In this document: one piece after another, positions 15,164 to 22,958 of the stretch
How positions within the stretch are numbered: the stretch's first letter is position 1
Layout of the letters: each line of letters opens with the position of its first letter
NCBI GenBank assembly: GCA_030837825.1
Contig: JAUQYB010000036.1
Span: 1-24,920, forward strand
DNA length: 24,920 nucleotides
DNA from: Albidovulum sp.
GTDB lineage: Bacteria; Pseudomonadota; Alphaproteobacteria; Rhodobacterales; Rhodobacteraceae
Reading direction: 5' to 3'
Program-made: the position numbers and the translations under genes
The notes under the pieces: generated by a model
Databases searched by the model: none
The model's input: the letters and a program-made list of their open reading frames with translations, nothing else
What the model was told of the DNA's origin: nothing

Positions 15164-16300
15164 TCATTTCCGCCCGAAGCGCGCCTTCAGCACCGCCCAG
15201 AGCATCGCCAGCACGCTGAGCCTTTTGGCCGGACCGGCCTCTCGACCCGACAACACCGCGTCGCAATTGGCGGCGAACTGGCCGAGGATGTAGTCGACGA
15301 AGCCGGTCACAAGCTCCGGCCGGTTGAACTGCGCCAGCATCCCCTCGATCTCGTAGCGAAGCTCGACGGTGACGCGGCTGGTGTCGGGTTCGGCACCGGG
15401 CGCGATGGCGTATTGCAGCTCCCCCCGCACCCGCGACTTGCCGAGCTTGTCGTCGCCCTGGCCGCTGATCTTCCCGGTCTGGCGCGCATCGTCGTTGTGG
15501 AACGTGCCGTGGCCGCCGAACCGGGCCCGGATCGGGCCGAAGCGGATCTCGACGGCGCCGGTGAACCTGTCGCCCTCCAGCCCTTCGACGACGGCGCCGG
15601 GGATGCACGGGGCGACCCGGCGCGGATCGCTGAACAGCGCCCAGACTGCGGCGGGGGGATGAGGGAGCGCGAATTCGCGTCGCACCACGGTCTGCCCGGC
15701 CACGGTCGTCACCGTTCCGGCCAAGGCGGTGGCTGCCACCGGTTCCGTCGCCGCCGTCACCGGTTCGAACCGCCGGAAGCCCGAGGCGGCCCGCGCGTTC
15801 GCGGACGCCGGCCGTTCCGCACGGCCGCCCTCGGCCTGCCGCTGGCCGATCACGTCCCGGATCGCCGCGACGATGCCGACATAACCGGTGCAGCGGCAGA
15901 GGTTGCCGCTGACTTCGTGGCGGATCGTCACCTCGTCCGGGTCGTCGAACCGGGCGACGATGTCGCGGGCGGTGGCGAGCATCCCCGGCGTGCAGAACCC
16001 GCATTGCAGCGCGTGATGGCGCGAGAAGGCCTCGCGCAGCCGGTCCATGACCGCGTCGCCGGCGTGACCCTCGATCGTCTCGACCACGGCGCCGTCGCAG
16101 GCATGGGCATAGGTGATGCAGGAGCGCACCGGCCGGCCGTCGACCATCACCGTGCAGGCGCCGCAGACACCCTGCTCGCAGGCCAGATGCGTGCCGGTCA
16201 GGTCGAGATGGTCGCGCAGCACCTCGGCCAGTTGCGTGCGCGCCGGCACGGCCACCGTGCAGGGCTCGCCGTTCACCGTCAGGCGGATCGTCTCAGGCAT
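15164..16300 (-). CDS. Molybdenum hydroxylase 2Fe-2S subunit fused to CoxG/SRPBCC domain
   Basis: A 378-residue fusion. Residues 1-155 are the small subunit of the xanthine dehydrogenase/CO dehydrogenase family, with the plant-type cluster C41, C46, C49, C61 and the second cluster C100, C103, C135, C137 (QCGFCTPGM, NLCRCTGYVG). An Ala/Pro-rich linker of about 50 residues follows. Residues ~207-350 form an SRPBCC domain of the CoxG type (FALPHPPAAVWALFSDPRRVAPCIPGA), ending in a short hydrophobic and basic tail. CoxG is normally a separate protein that tethers or matures CO dehydrogenase at the membrane. The ATG at 16300 overlaps the stop of the FAD subunit gene by 8 bases. It carries electrons from the Mo centre to FAD. 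Confidence 0.9.
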   Translation of the reverse strand: MPETIRLTVNGEPCTVAVPARTQLAEVLRDHLDLTGTHLACEQGVCGACTVMVDGRPVRSCITYAHACDGAVVETIEGHAGDAVMDRLREAFSRHHALQCGFCTPGMLATARDIVARFDDPDEVTIRHEVSGNLCRCTGYVGIVAAIRDVIGQRQAEGGRAERPASANARAASGFRRFEPVTAATEPVAATALAGTVTTVAGQTVVRREFALPHPPAAVWALFSDPRRVAPCIPGAVVEGLEGDRFTGAVEIRFGPIRARFGGHGTFHNDDARQTGKISGQGDDKLGKSRVRGELQYAIAPGAEPDTSRVTVELRYEIEGMLAQFNRPELVTGFVDYILGQFAANCDAVLSGREAGPAKRLSVLAMLWAVLKARFGRK

Positions 16301-17126
16301 CGGCAAGGGCCTCCTCGACCGCGCGGCGATGGGCGACGGCAAGCTGGTGGATCTTGACCTCGGACAGGGAGAGGCCGCTTCGGACCAGCTCCGCCTTCAC
16401 CGTGGCCAGATCGGCGGGTGCGCCGGTCCTTGCCGCGTGGGCGGCGAGAACCGGGCTGAGCAGTGGTGCGCCGCCGGTCGAGCCGAAGACCGCGCGGCAG
16501 GTGCGCGACACCGGGTCGGCGACAAAGGCGCCGATCGCATCGGCGAACTCGCCGACCTTGCGGCAGATTTTCTGGTAGCCCCAGCGCGCCTCGGGCGAAT
16601 ACCGCGGGATGCGGATCAGCGTTGCGATCTCGCCGGGGCCGAGCGCGGTGCGGTAGGCGCCGAGCATGAACGCCGTGATCGGGATTTCGCGCCGCACGCC
16701 ATCCGCCCCCGTCGCCACCACGCTCGCACCGAGCGCGGCCATCGCGGTGACCCAGTCCGCCGCGGGGTCGGCGTGGCAGAGGCTGCCGCCGATCGTGCCG
16801 CGGTTGCGCACCGCGCGATAGGCGATCCCGCCGGCGACACGGGCCAGCATCCCGGCGATCGGTTCGGGACATTCGCCGTCCTCGATCCTTGCATGGGTGA
16901 CGGCGGCGCCGATCTCGACATGGGTGGCGGTCTCGCGGAAGCCGTCCAGCCCGGGCAGGGCGGTGACATCCACCAGCGCCTCGGGGCGGGCGAGCCGCAG
17001 GTTCAGCATCGGGCCGAGCGACTGGCCGCCGCCCATCGCCTTCGTGGCGCCATCGCCCGCGGCCAGCGCCTTGGCGGCGGCGGCCGCGTCGGTGCAGCGG
17101 ATCAGGTCGAAGGCCACAGGCTTCAT
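16293..17126 (-). CDS. Molybdenum hydroxylase FAD-binding (medium) subunit
   Basis: A 277-residue FAD subunit of the CoxM/XdhB family, the usual length. FAD-binding motifs AMGGGQSLGPMLNLRLA (30-46) and NRGTIGGSLCHADPAAD (108-124) are clear. It receives electrons from the 2Fe-2S subunit and passes them to NAD+, a quinone or a ferredoxin. The start ATG overlaps the stop of the large subunit gene by four bases, and its stop overlaps the small subunit start, so all three subunits are translationally coupled. Confidence 0.93.
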   Translation of the reverse strand: MKPVAFDLIRCTDAAAAAKALAAGDGATKAMGGGQSLGPMLNLRLARPEALVDVTALPGLDGFRETATHVEIGAAVTHARIEDGECPEPIAGMLARVAGGIAYRAVRNRGTIGGSLCHADPAADWVTAMAALGASVVATGADGVRREIPITAFMLGAYRTALGPGEIATLIRIPRYSPEARWGYQKICRKVGEFADAIGAFVADPVSRTCRAVFGSTGGAPLLSPVLAAHAARTGAPADLATVKAELVRSGLSLSEVKIHQLAVAHRRAVEEALADA

Positions 17127-19468
17127 TTCGCGGCCTCCTGCCGGGCGCGGGCCGCGAGCAGGGCGCCGAGCACCTTGTCGGGCGTCGCGGGAATGCTGTT
17201 CAGCTCCACCCCGAAGGGCCGCAGCGCATCGTTCACGGCGTTAACGATGGCGCCCCCCGGCGCGATCGCCGCGCCTTCGCCCACCCCCTTGATGCCGTGG
17301 CGGGTGTAGGGCGACAGCGTCTCGGCATGGCGGAGGCGGAAGTGCGGAAGCTCCGCCGGCCCCGGCAGGATGTAGTCGGCGAGCGTCGAGGTCAGCGGCT
17401 GGCCGTTGGCGTCATAAAGGACCTCCTCGAACAGCGCCGTGCCGATCCCCTGCGCCGCGCCGCCAAAGGCCTGGCCTTCCAGGATCAGCGGATTCACCCG
17501 GCGCCCGCAATCCTCGAAGATGAAATAGTCCTCGATCGCCACCCGGCCGGTATCGGGGTCGACCTCGACGATCGCGGCATGGGTGGCATAGGTGAAGACG
17601 CCGGTGTCGATGTCGGGCTTGTAGCCCTCGGTCACCTCGAGCCCGGCGGTCTCCACATCGTCGGGCAACTGGTCGGGGCGGAGATACCAGGCCCGCGCGA
17701 TGTCCTCGAGGGTGACATGCGCCTCGCCGCACCAGGCCTTCCCCTCGGCCAGCCGCACGTCCTCGGACTTGCATTGCAACAGATGCGCCGCATGTCGCCT
17801 GACGCGCCCTGCGAGCACTTCCGCCGCCTTCGAGACCGCGCCCCCCGACATGACCATCCCGCGCGAGGCATAGGCGCCGGTCGAATAGGGCGTGACGCCG
17901 GTATCGCCCATCACCACGCTGATCCGGTCGACATCGACGGTCAGCCACTCGCTCGCCACCTGCGCCAGCGTCGTCTCCAGCCCCTGGCCGAAGCTGTGGT
18001 TGCCCGACCGCACCTCGACCGAGCCGGAGGGCGTGATCTTCACCATCGCCTGGTCGTAGCCCGGCACCAGCGGCAGCCCCCAGGCGGCGAACACCTTCGT
18101 GCCGTGCGCAGACTGTTCGGTGAAGGTCGAGAATCCGATGCCGAGATATCGCCCTTGCCGGCGGGCTTCCTCCTGCCGCAGGCGGAAGCCCTTCAGGTCG
18201 ATCGCCTTTTCCGCCTCGGCCACGCTGCGGGGGTAGTCGCCGCTGTCATAGAACTTCTTCGTGACGTTGGTGTAGGGCATCTTCGCCGCGGGCACGAGGT
18301 TTTCCTTGCGCACCTCCGACGGCTCCCGTCCCACCGCGCGGGCGATGGCGTCGATGGTCAGTTCCATCGCGAAGCAGACCCCGGGCCGCGCCACGCCGCG
18401 ATAGGGCGTGAAAGCGGGCTTGTTGGTCGCCACCGACCAGGTGCGGCAGCGGTAGATGCCGAAGTCGTAGGGCCCGGGCAGGTTGCCGCCCGCCTGCGCG
18501 GCCTCGAGGCAGGCGGTGAAGGGCCAGACCGAATAGGCGCCGACGTCCACCGTGATCTCGGCGTCCAGCCCCAGAAGCCGGCCGGTTTCGGTGGCGAAGG
18601 CGGTGATCCTGTAGTGATGCTGCCGCGTGTTCGCCCCAGCGACGAGATGCTCGCGCCGGTCCTCCGTCCAGCGAATCGGGCGGCCGGTCTTGCGCGCCAC
18701 CCAGGACACCGACAACTCCTCGGGCTGGAGCACACATTTGTAGCCGAAGCCGCCGCCCACATCCGGCGCGATCACCCGCACCTGCCCCTGGTCGAGCCCG
18801 AGGAATTCCGACAGGCCGGTGCGGATCAGATGCGGCACCTGGGTGGAGGTATAGACGACAAGCTGGCCCGCCTTCTCGTCCCAGTGGGCCAGCGTTCCCT
18901 TGCCCTCCATCGGGTTCATGCACTGCCGCGCGGTGGCATATTCCCGTTCGACGACGACAGGCGCGGTCTTTCTCAGGCTCTCGATGTCGCCGTCGAAGAA
19001 GGTGGTGAGGAAGAGGTTGTTGCCCCATTCCTCATGCACCAGTGCCGAATCGGGCGAACGCGCCTTCAGCGCATCGACCACGGCGGGAAGCGGGTCGATC
19101 TCCACCTCGACACGTTCGGCGAGGTCTTCGGCCTCGGCGCGCGTCGGGGCGATGCAGATCGCCACGCATTCGCCGACGAAACGGACCTTGTCCTTGGCAA
19201 GCGGATACTGGTCGGAGGCGTTGTAGCTCGGCAGCGACGATTCGGCCCGGATCGGCCGGACGTCGGACAGGTCGGCGGCGGTGAAGACCCGGCTTTCGAG
19301 ACCTGCGGGCTTCCGCACCGCGCGGATGCGCCCGTGCGCGACGGGGCTGCGGACGAAGGCGGCCTCCCACTGGCGGGGCAGCCGGATGTCGCCGACGAAC
19401 TTCGCCTGGCCGGTCAGCAGCCTGCGGTCTTCCTTGCGCCGGACCCGTTGGCCGATTCCCGTGGACAA
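17123..19468 (-). CDS. Molybdenum hydroxylase large (Mo-pterin) subunit
   Basis: The catalytic subunit, 781 residues, usual length for the xanthine dehydrogenase/CoxL family. It would hydroxylate an N-heterocycle or aldehyde with water as the oxygen source. The N-terminal IGQRVRRKEDRRLLTGQAKFVGDI block is typical. Mo-cofactor motifs are GGGFGYK (238-244) and YRGVARPG (356-363), and the active-site Glu is E731 in GVGEGA. The AYXCSFR loop of true CO dehydrogenase is absent, so this is a CoxL-like hydroxylase. I chose the TTG at 19468 because GGAGGGG lies 6 bases upstream and homology begins there; the frame stays open further, to 20350, but the extra part is not protein-like. It heads the operon under site 3. 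Confidence 0.92.
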   Translation of the reverse strand: MSTGIGQRVRRKEDRRLLTGQAKFVGDIRLPRQWEAAFVRSPVAHGRIRAVRKPAGLESRVFTAADLSDVRPIRAESSLPSYNASDQYPLAKDKVRFVGECVAICIAPTRAEAEDLAERVEVEIDPLPAVVDALKARSPDSALVHEEWGNNLFLTTFFDGDIESLRKTAPVVVEREYATARQCMNPMEGKGTLAHWDEKAGQLVVYTSTQVPHLIRTGLSEFLGLDQGQVRVIAPDVGGGFGYKCVLQPEELSVSWVARKTGRPIRWTEDRREHLVAGANTRQHHYRITAFATETGRLLGLDAEITVDVGAYSVWPFTACLEAAQAGGNLPGPYDFGIYRCRTWSVATNKPAFTPYRGVARPGVCFAMELTIDAIARAVGREPSEVRKENLVPAAKMPYTNVTKKFYDSGDYPRSVAEAEKAIDLKGFRLRQEEARRQGRYLGIGFSTFTEQSAHGTKVFAAWGLPLVPGYDQAMVKITPSGSVEVRSGNHSFGQGLETTLAQVASEWLTVDVDRISVVMGDTGVTPYSTGAYASRGMVMSGGAVSKAAEVLAGRVRRHAAHLLQCKSEDVRLAEGKAWCGEAHVTLEDIARAWYLRPDQLPDDVETAGLEVTEGYKPDIDTGVFTYATHAAIVEVDPDTGRVAIEDYFIFEDCGRRVNPLILEGQAFGGAAQGIGTALFEEVLYDANGQPLTSTLADYILPGPAELPHFRLRHAETLSPYTRHGIKGVGEGAAIAPGGAIVNAVNDALRPFGVELNSIPATPDKVLGALLAARARQEAAK

Positions 19469-19539
19469 GATTCCCCCTCCGCGCCGGTCGGCGGCATGTA
19501 ACCAGAGTCGTCCACGGCCCAAAAGGGGGGTGGACCATA

Positions 19540-19572
19540 AAGGAAGCATACTGCATAAAACCGGGGGCGCAA
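19540..19572 (-). promoter_or_regulatory. Promoter and operator site 3, before the molybdenum hydroxylase operon
   Basis: Reading the minus strand, TTGCGC (19572 to 19567) and TATGCT (19550 to 19545) are 16 bases apart. The -10 is covered by the palindrome core GAAGCATACTGC as written on the plus strand (19543-19554). Transcription would begin near 19538, about 70 bases before the TTG start. Orientation is reversed relative to the other three copies, matching the reversed gene. Confidence 0.7.
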
Positions 19573-19598
19573 CACCTGCATCGTCGCAGGTTGTGCGC
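19567..19598. promoter_or_regulatory. Imperfect dyad joining the divergent promoters of the Mo enzyme and marR
   Basis: GCGCAACACCTGC (19567-19579) and GCAGGTTGTGCGC (19586-19598) are inverted copies differing at two positions, with a 6-base spacer. The outer ends contain TTGCGC on the minus strand, the -35 of site 3, and TTGTGC on the plus strand (19591-19596). The latter may be the -35 for marR, with AATAAC at 19614-19619 as a weak -10. A second regulator or the MarR protein itself might bind here. Confidence 0.45.
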
Positions 19599-19681
19599 CG
19601 CCGGCCAGAGGGCAATAACTGCGGGCTGGAAGGGTCGGGCGCGATGCGCCGGATCGCAGCGTGAATGTATCCAGGTGGAGC

Positions 19682-20197
19682 ATGGACAGGAATTCGGAAC
19701 TGCCGTCGAAAGCCGCGCGGCCGGGCAAGGTCAAGAGCCGCACCTACGAGGAACTCTGGACCCGACCGGGCTACCTGATCCGGCGGCTCCATCAGATCCA
19801 TGTGGGCCTGTTCACCGAGGAATGCGGCAACGAGGAGGTGACCCCGGTGCAGTCGGCGATCCTCACCGTGCTTCAGAGCGGCGAGGAAATGGACCAGCTC
19901 ACCCTGTCCACCTCGGTCGGAATCGATCGCACCAGTGGCGCCGACGTGATCCGCCGGCTGGAGCGGCGCGGGTTGCTCACGCGGCAGTCGTCGAAGTTCG
20001 ACCGGCGGGCGAAGCTGGTGAAGATCACCGAGGAGGGCAAGGCGTTCATCAAGCGTGTCCGGCCCCGGATGGCGCGCGCACAGGACCGGCTCGTCGCGCC
20101 CCTGACCGACGAGGAGCGCGAGGAATTCTTCCGGCTGATCAACAAAATGGTCGACGCGAACAACGACGCGAGCCGGGCGCCGATGGGCACGATCTGA
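19682..20197 (+). CDS. MarR-family transcriptional regulator
   Basis: A dimeric winged-helix regulator of 171 residues. The recognition region is about 70-118: LTLSTSVGIDRTSGADVIRRLERRGLLTRQ, then the wing with the family's D-R-R-A-K at 107-111. A long C-terminal helix (140-160) suits dimerisation. MarR proteins bind short palindromes and release them on binding aromatic or phenolic ligands. The ATG at 19682 has GGTGGAG close upstream; an in-frame GTG at 19661 is the alternative. It lies between the divergent molybdenum enzyme operon and the second importer, both of which carry the recurring palindrome, so it is the best candidate to bind all four sites (inference). Confidence 0.92.
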   Translation: MDRNSELPSKAARPGKVKSRTYEELWTRPGYLIRRLHQIHVGLFTEECGNEEVTPVQSAILTVLQSGEEMDQLTLSTSVGIDRTSGADVIRRLERRGLLTRQSSKFDRRAKLVKITEEGKAFIKRVRPRMARAQDRLVAPLTDEEREEFFRLINKMVDANNDASRAPMGTI

Positions 20198-20259
20198 CGC
20201 CTGCCCAATGCCCGTGACGGCCGCCCGGCGCGACCCCGGCCCATCGGCAAAGAAAACCG

Positions 20260-20292
20260 TTGCGTTTGCGGTAAAGAGAAGCATACTTCGTA
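20260..20292 (+). promoter_or_regulatory. Promoter and operator site 4, before the second ABC transporter operon
   Basis: TTGCGT (20260-20265) and CATACT (20282-20287) are 16 bases apart; the -10 is within the perfect core GAAGCATACTTC read with a T/C change at one position (20278-20289; 18-base site AGAGAAGCATACTTCGTA at 20275-20292). The leader of about 105 bases contains hairpins CCGCCC/GGGCGG (20316-20333) and CCGGCC/GGCCGG (20361-20383); the second lies just before the Shine-Dalgarno of the first gene. Confidence 0.7.
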
Positions 20293-20398
20293 AATAGACA
20301 ACGATCACGGCAAAGCCGCCCGGACCTGGGCGGAACGGATGCCGGGCCACAGGGAATCGACCGGCCGCAGCGCGGCTGGCCGGAGGGGGAGGAGCCGT

Positions 20399-21262
20399 TT
20401 GACCTTACTGGCGCAATATGCCCTGACGGGTGTCGTGACGGGCTGCTTCCTGATCCTGGCGACGATCGGCTTTTCGCTGACCCGCCAGGTGGAGGGCTTT
20501 CTCAACATCGCCCATGCCGAGATGCTCGGCGTTTCGGCCTTCATCACCTGGGGGCTCAACGCCGCCGCCGGCTGGCACATCGTGCCCTCGGCGGTGACGG
20601 CGATCATCGCCACGGCCTTCGTCGGGCTCTTCATCGGCCGTGCCGTCTACGATCCGATCCGCCGGATGGGGCCGGCGGTGGTGCTGATCGCCTCGGTCGG
20701 CGTCGCCTACGTGATCGCGGGCCTGATGCACATGATCGTCGGCACCGGGATCCGGACGCTCGACATCCCGCTTGCCACCTCCTACCGGGCCTTCGGCCTG
20801 CGGATCACCAACTACCAGATGATCGTGGTCGCGCTGGCGGCGCTGAGTTCGGTCTCGCTCGCGCTGTTCCTGAACCGGACGAAGACCGGCCTTGCGATCC
20901 GCGCGATGGCGTCGAACCCCGAGCTTGCCGCCTCCCGCGGAATCGACGTCCGCCAGACCTCGCGCGCCACCTGGCTGCTGTCGTCGGGCCTTGCCGGGCT
21001 TTCCGGGGTGATGCTGGCGCTCGTCGCCACGCTCTCCACCGACATCGCCTTCGGCCAGATCCTCCAGATCCTTGCCGTGGCGATCCTCGCCGGCCTCGGC
21101 TCGCTCTACAGCGTCATCGTCGCCGGGCTGATCGTCGGCATCGCGATGGACGTCTCGGTGTTCTTCATCCCGGCCGGCTACCGCCCGCTCATCGCCTTCG
21201 CGGTGGTGATCATCGCGCTTGTGCTGCGCCCCGAGGGCCTGTCGATGAAGAGGGCGTCATGA
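20399..21262 (+). CDS. ABC transporter permease, LivH type (second system)
   Basis: Transmembrane subunit of the second Liv-type importer: 287 residues. LivH features are LTRQVEGFLNIAHAEMLGVSAF near residue 25-45, FGLRITNYQM, a cytoplasmic RAMASNPELAASRGIDV loop, and LVLRPEGLSMKRAS at the C-terminus. The TTG at 20399 was chosen: GGAGG-type ribosome sequence precedes it and the membrane protein begins at once. An ATG at 20339 in the same frame would add 20 Arg/Gly-rich residues. It overlaps the next permease gene by four bases. Confidence 0.9.
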   Translation: MTLLAQYALTGVVTGCFLILATIGFSLTRQVEGFLNIAHAEMLGVSAFITWGLNAAAGWHIVPSAVTAIIATAFVGLFIGRAVYDPIRRMGPAVVLIASVGVAYVIAGLMHMIVGTGIRTLDIPLATSYRAFGLRITNYQMIVVALAALSSVSLALFLNRTKTGLAIRAMASNPELAASRGIDVRQTSRATWLLSSGLAGLSGVMLALVATLSTDIAFGQILQILAVAILAGLGSLYSVIVAGLIVGIAMDVSVFFIPAGYRPLIAFAVVIIALVLRPEGLSMKRAS

Positions 21263-22188
21263 CCGGTCTTGCGCAATTCGTCACCGCGGTGGTGATGTAT
21301 GGCAGCCTGTTCTCGGTGCTGACGCTGTCGCTCAACGTGCAATACGCACGCGGCGGCATGATCAACTTCGGCACCGTCGCCTATTTCGCGGCCGGCGCCT
21401 ATGCCTATGCGATCGTGACCCAGGCGCCGCCGAGCGGCCTTGACCAATACCTCGTCGGGCTCGACCAGCCCTGGTGGCTGGGGGTCGCCGCCGCGGGCCT
21501 GGTGTCGATGGCCTTCGCCGTGCTGACGGGCTGGCCGACGCTGCGGCTGCGCGGCGAATACCTCGCGCTCACCACCTTCGCCTTCGCCGAGATGCTGAAC
21601 TCTCTTCTGGTGAACGAACGGCGCATCGGCAACGGCACCGTCGGGCTGGCCAACGTCGAACGCCCCGATGCCGCGCTCTTCGGCCTGTCCGAGGATGTGG
21701 TCTATGCCGGCGCCGCGTTTCTGCTGATGCTCCTCACCGCTCTCGCCTACCGCCGCCTGCTCGCCTCGCCCTACGGCCGCGCCGTCGACGCGATCCGCGA
21801 CGACGAGACCGCGGCGCAGGCGATCGGCAAGGATGTCAGAGGCCTGCGCTTCCAGGTCTTCGTCATCACCGCGCTGCCGATCGGGATCGCCGGCGCGCTC
21901 TATGCGATGATCACCACGCTGGTGAACCCCCAGCTCTTCTCGGCCGAGGTCACCTTCTTCATCTGGATCGCGCTGGTCCTCGGCGGCGAGCGCACGCTGG
22001 TCGGCGTCATCATCGGAACGCTGGCGCTGGTCGGGTTCCAGGAACTGATCCGCGCGATCCCGTTCGAATCGGTCCGCGCCGCCGAGATCGCCGCCGCGGC
22101 CGAGGATGTGGTGACCGGCATCCTCTTCATCCTCATCCTGCGCTGGCAGCCGTTCGAGGCGCTTTCCAGAAGAAGGCAGGCAGCATGA
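21259..22188 (+). CDS. ABC transporter permease, LivM type (second system)
   Basis: Second membrane subunit of the second importer: 309 residues. LivM features are LTLSLNVQYARGGMINFGTVAYFAAGAYAYA (family LN...G..N.G...F.. pattern), PTLRLRGEYLALTTFAFAE, the loop GRAVDAIRDDETAAQAIGKDV, and LILRWQPFEAL at the end. It is joined to its neighbours by ATGA overlaps on both sides. It is clearly different in sequence from the LivM-type gene at 6494, so the two systems are not a recent duplication. Confidence 0.92.
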   Translation: MTGLAQFVTAVVMYGSLFSVLTLSLNVQYARGGMINFGTVAYFAAGAYAYAIVTQAPPSGLDQYLVGLDQPWWLGVAAAGLVSMAFAVLTGWPTLRLRGEYLALTTFAFAEMLNSLLVNERRIGNGTVGLANVERPDAALFGLSEDVVYAGAAFLLMLLTALAYRRLLASPYGRAVDAIRDDETAAQAIGKDVRGLRFQVFVITALPIGIAGALYAMITTLVNPQLFSAEVTFFIWIALVLGGERTLVGVIIGTLALVGFQELIRAIPFESVRAAEIAAAAEDVVTGILFILILRWQPFEALSRRRQAA

Positions 22189-22958
22189 CACGCGACCTTC
22201 TGGTAGTCGACCGGATCATCAAGCGTTTCGGCGGGCTGAAAGCCGTGGGCGGCGACACCGGGCTGAGCTTCACGGTGCCCGAGGGGACCTTCCTCGGCCT
22301 GATTGGCCCCAACGGGGCGGGCAAGTCCACCACGTTCAACCTCATCTCCGGGGTGCTGAAGCCGGATTCGGGCGCGGTCCTGCTCGACGGGGTGGACCTG
22401 GCGAAGGCCCGCGCCTCGGAAATCGCCTCGCTCGGGCTCGGCCGCACCTTCCAGACGCCGCGCGCCTTTCCCTCGCTGACGGTGCTCGACAACGTCATCG
22501 TCGGCGCCGACAACGATGGCGAGACGATCGGCTCGGCCGTTTTCGGGCGCTGGAGGGCAGGCGAGCGCGTGCTGCGCGACAAGGCCGCCTCGGTGCTGGC
22601 CCGCGTCGGCCTCGCCGACCGGATCAACGATCACGTCGGCAACCTGTCGGGGGGCGAGCTTCGGATGCTCGAGGTCGCCCGCCAGCTTGTCCGCGACCCG
22701 AAGATCCTGCTCCTGGACGAGCCCACGGCAGGGGTCGATCCCAGCCTTCAGGCGAAGCTCTCCCGCATCCTCGTCGACCTCCATGCCGAGGGCCGCACGC
22801 TGATCGTCGTCGAGCACAACCTGCACTTCCTCCTCAGGATCGCCGATTCCGTCGTCGTCCTCCAGAACGGCCAGCTCCTGTCGCAGGGGACGCCGAGCGA
22901 GATCAAGGCCGACGAGAAGGTGATCACCGCCTATCTGGGAACCGGCCATGCAGCTTGA
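22185..22958 (+). CDS. ABC transporter ATPase, LivG type (second system)
   Basis: ATPase of the second importer: 257 residues. Walker A GPNGAGKST is at 41-49, the Q-loop in GLGRTFQTPRAFP near 84-96, the canonical signature NLSGGELR at 153-160, Walker B ILLLDEP at 174-180, and the H-loop histidine in VVEHNL. Unlike the first system's LivG, the ABC signature is standard. It overlaps the permease by four bases and the LivF gene by 11 bases. Confidence 0.94.
   Translation: MTRDLLVVDRIIKRFGGLKAVGGDTGLSFTVPEGTFLGLIGPNGAGKSTTFNLISGVLKPDSGAVLLDGVDLAKARASEIASLGLGRTFQTPRAFPSLTVLDNVIVGADNDGETIGSAVFGRWRAGERVLRDKAASVLARVGLADRINDHVGNLSGGELRMLEVARQLVRDPKILLLDEPTAGVDPSLQAKLSRILVDLHAEGRTLIVVEHNLHFLLRIADSVVVLQNGQLLSQGTPSEIKADEKVITAYLGTGHAA

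Noticed and set aside
17123..19468. Identification of the molybdenum enzyme as true aerobic CO dehydrogenase (coxMSL)
   Set aside because: The large subunit lacks the AYXCSFR active-site loop with its Cu-binding cysteine; it has YRGVARPG instead, and no coxD/E/F genes are present.
17297..19501. Plus-strand open frame of 734 codons opposite the Mo large subunit
   Set aside because: Shadow of a well-conserved 781-residue subunit with all Mo-cofactor motifs on the minus strand.
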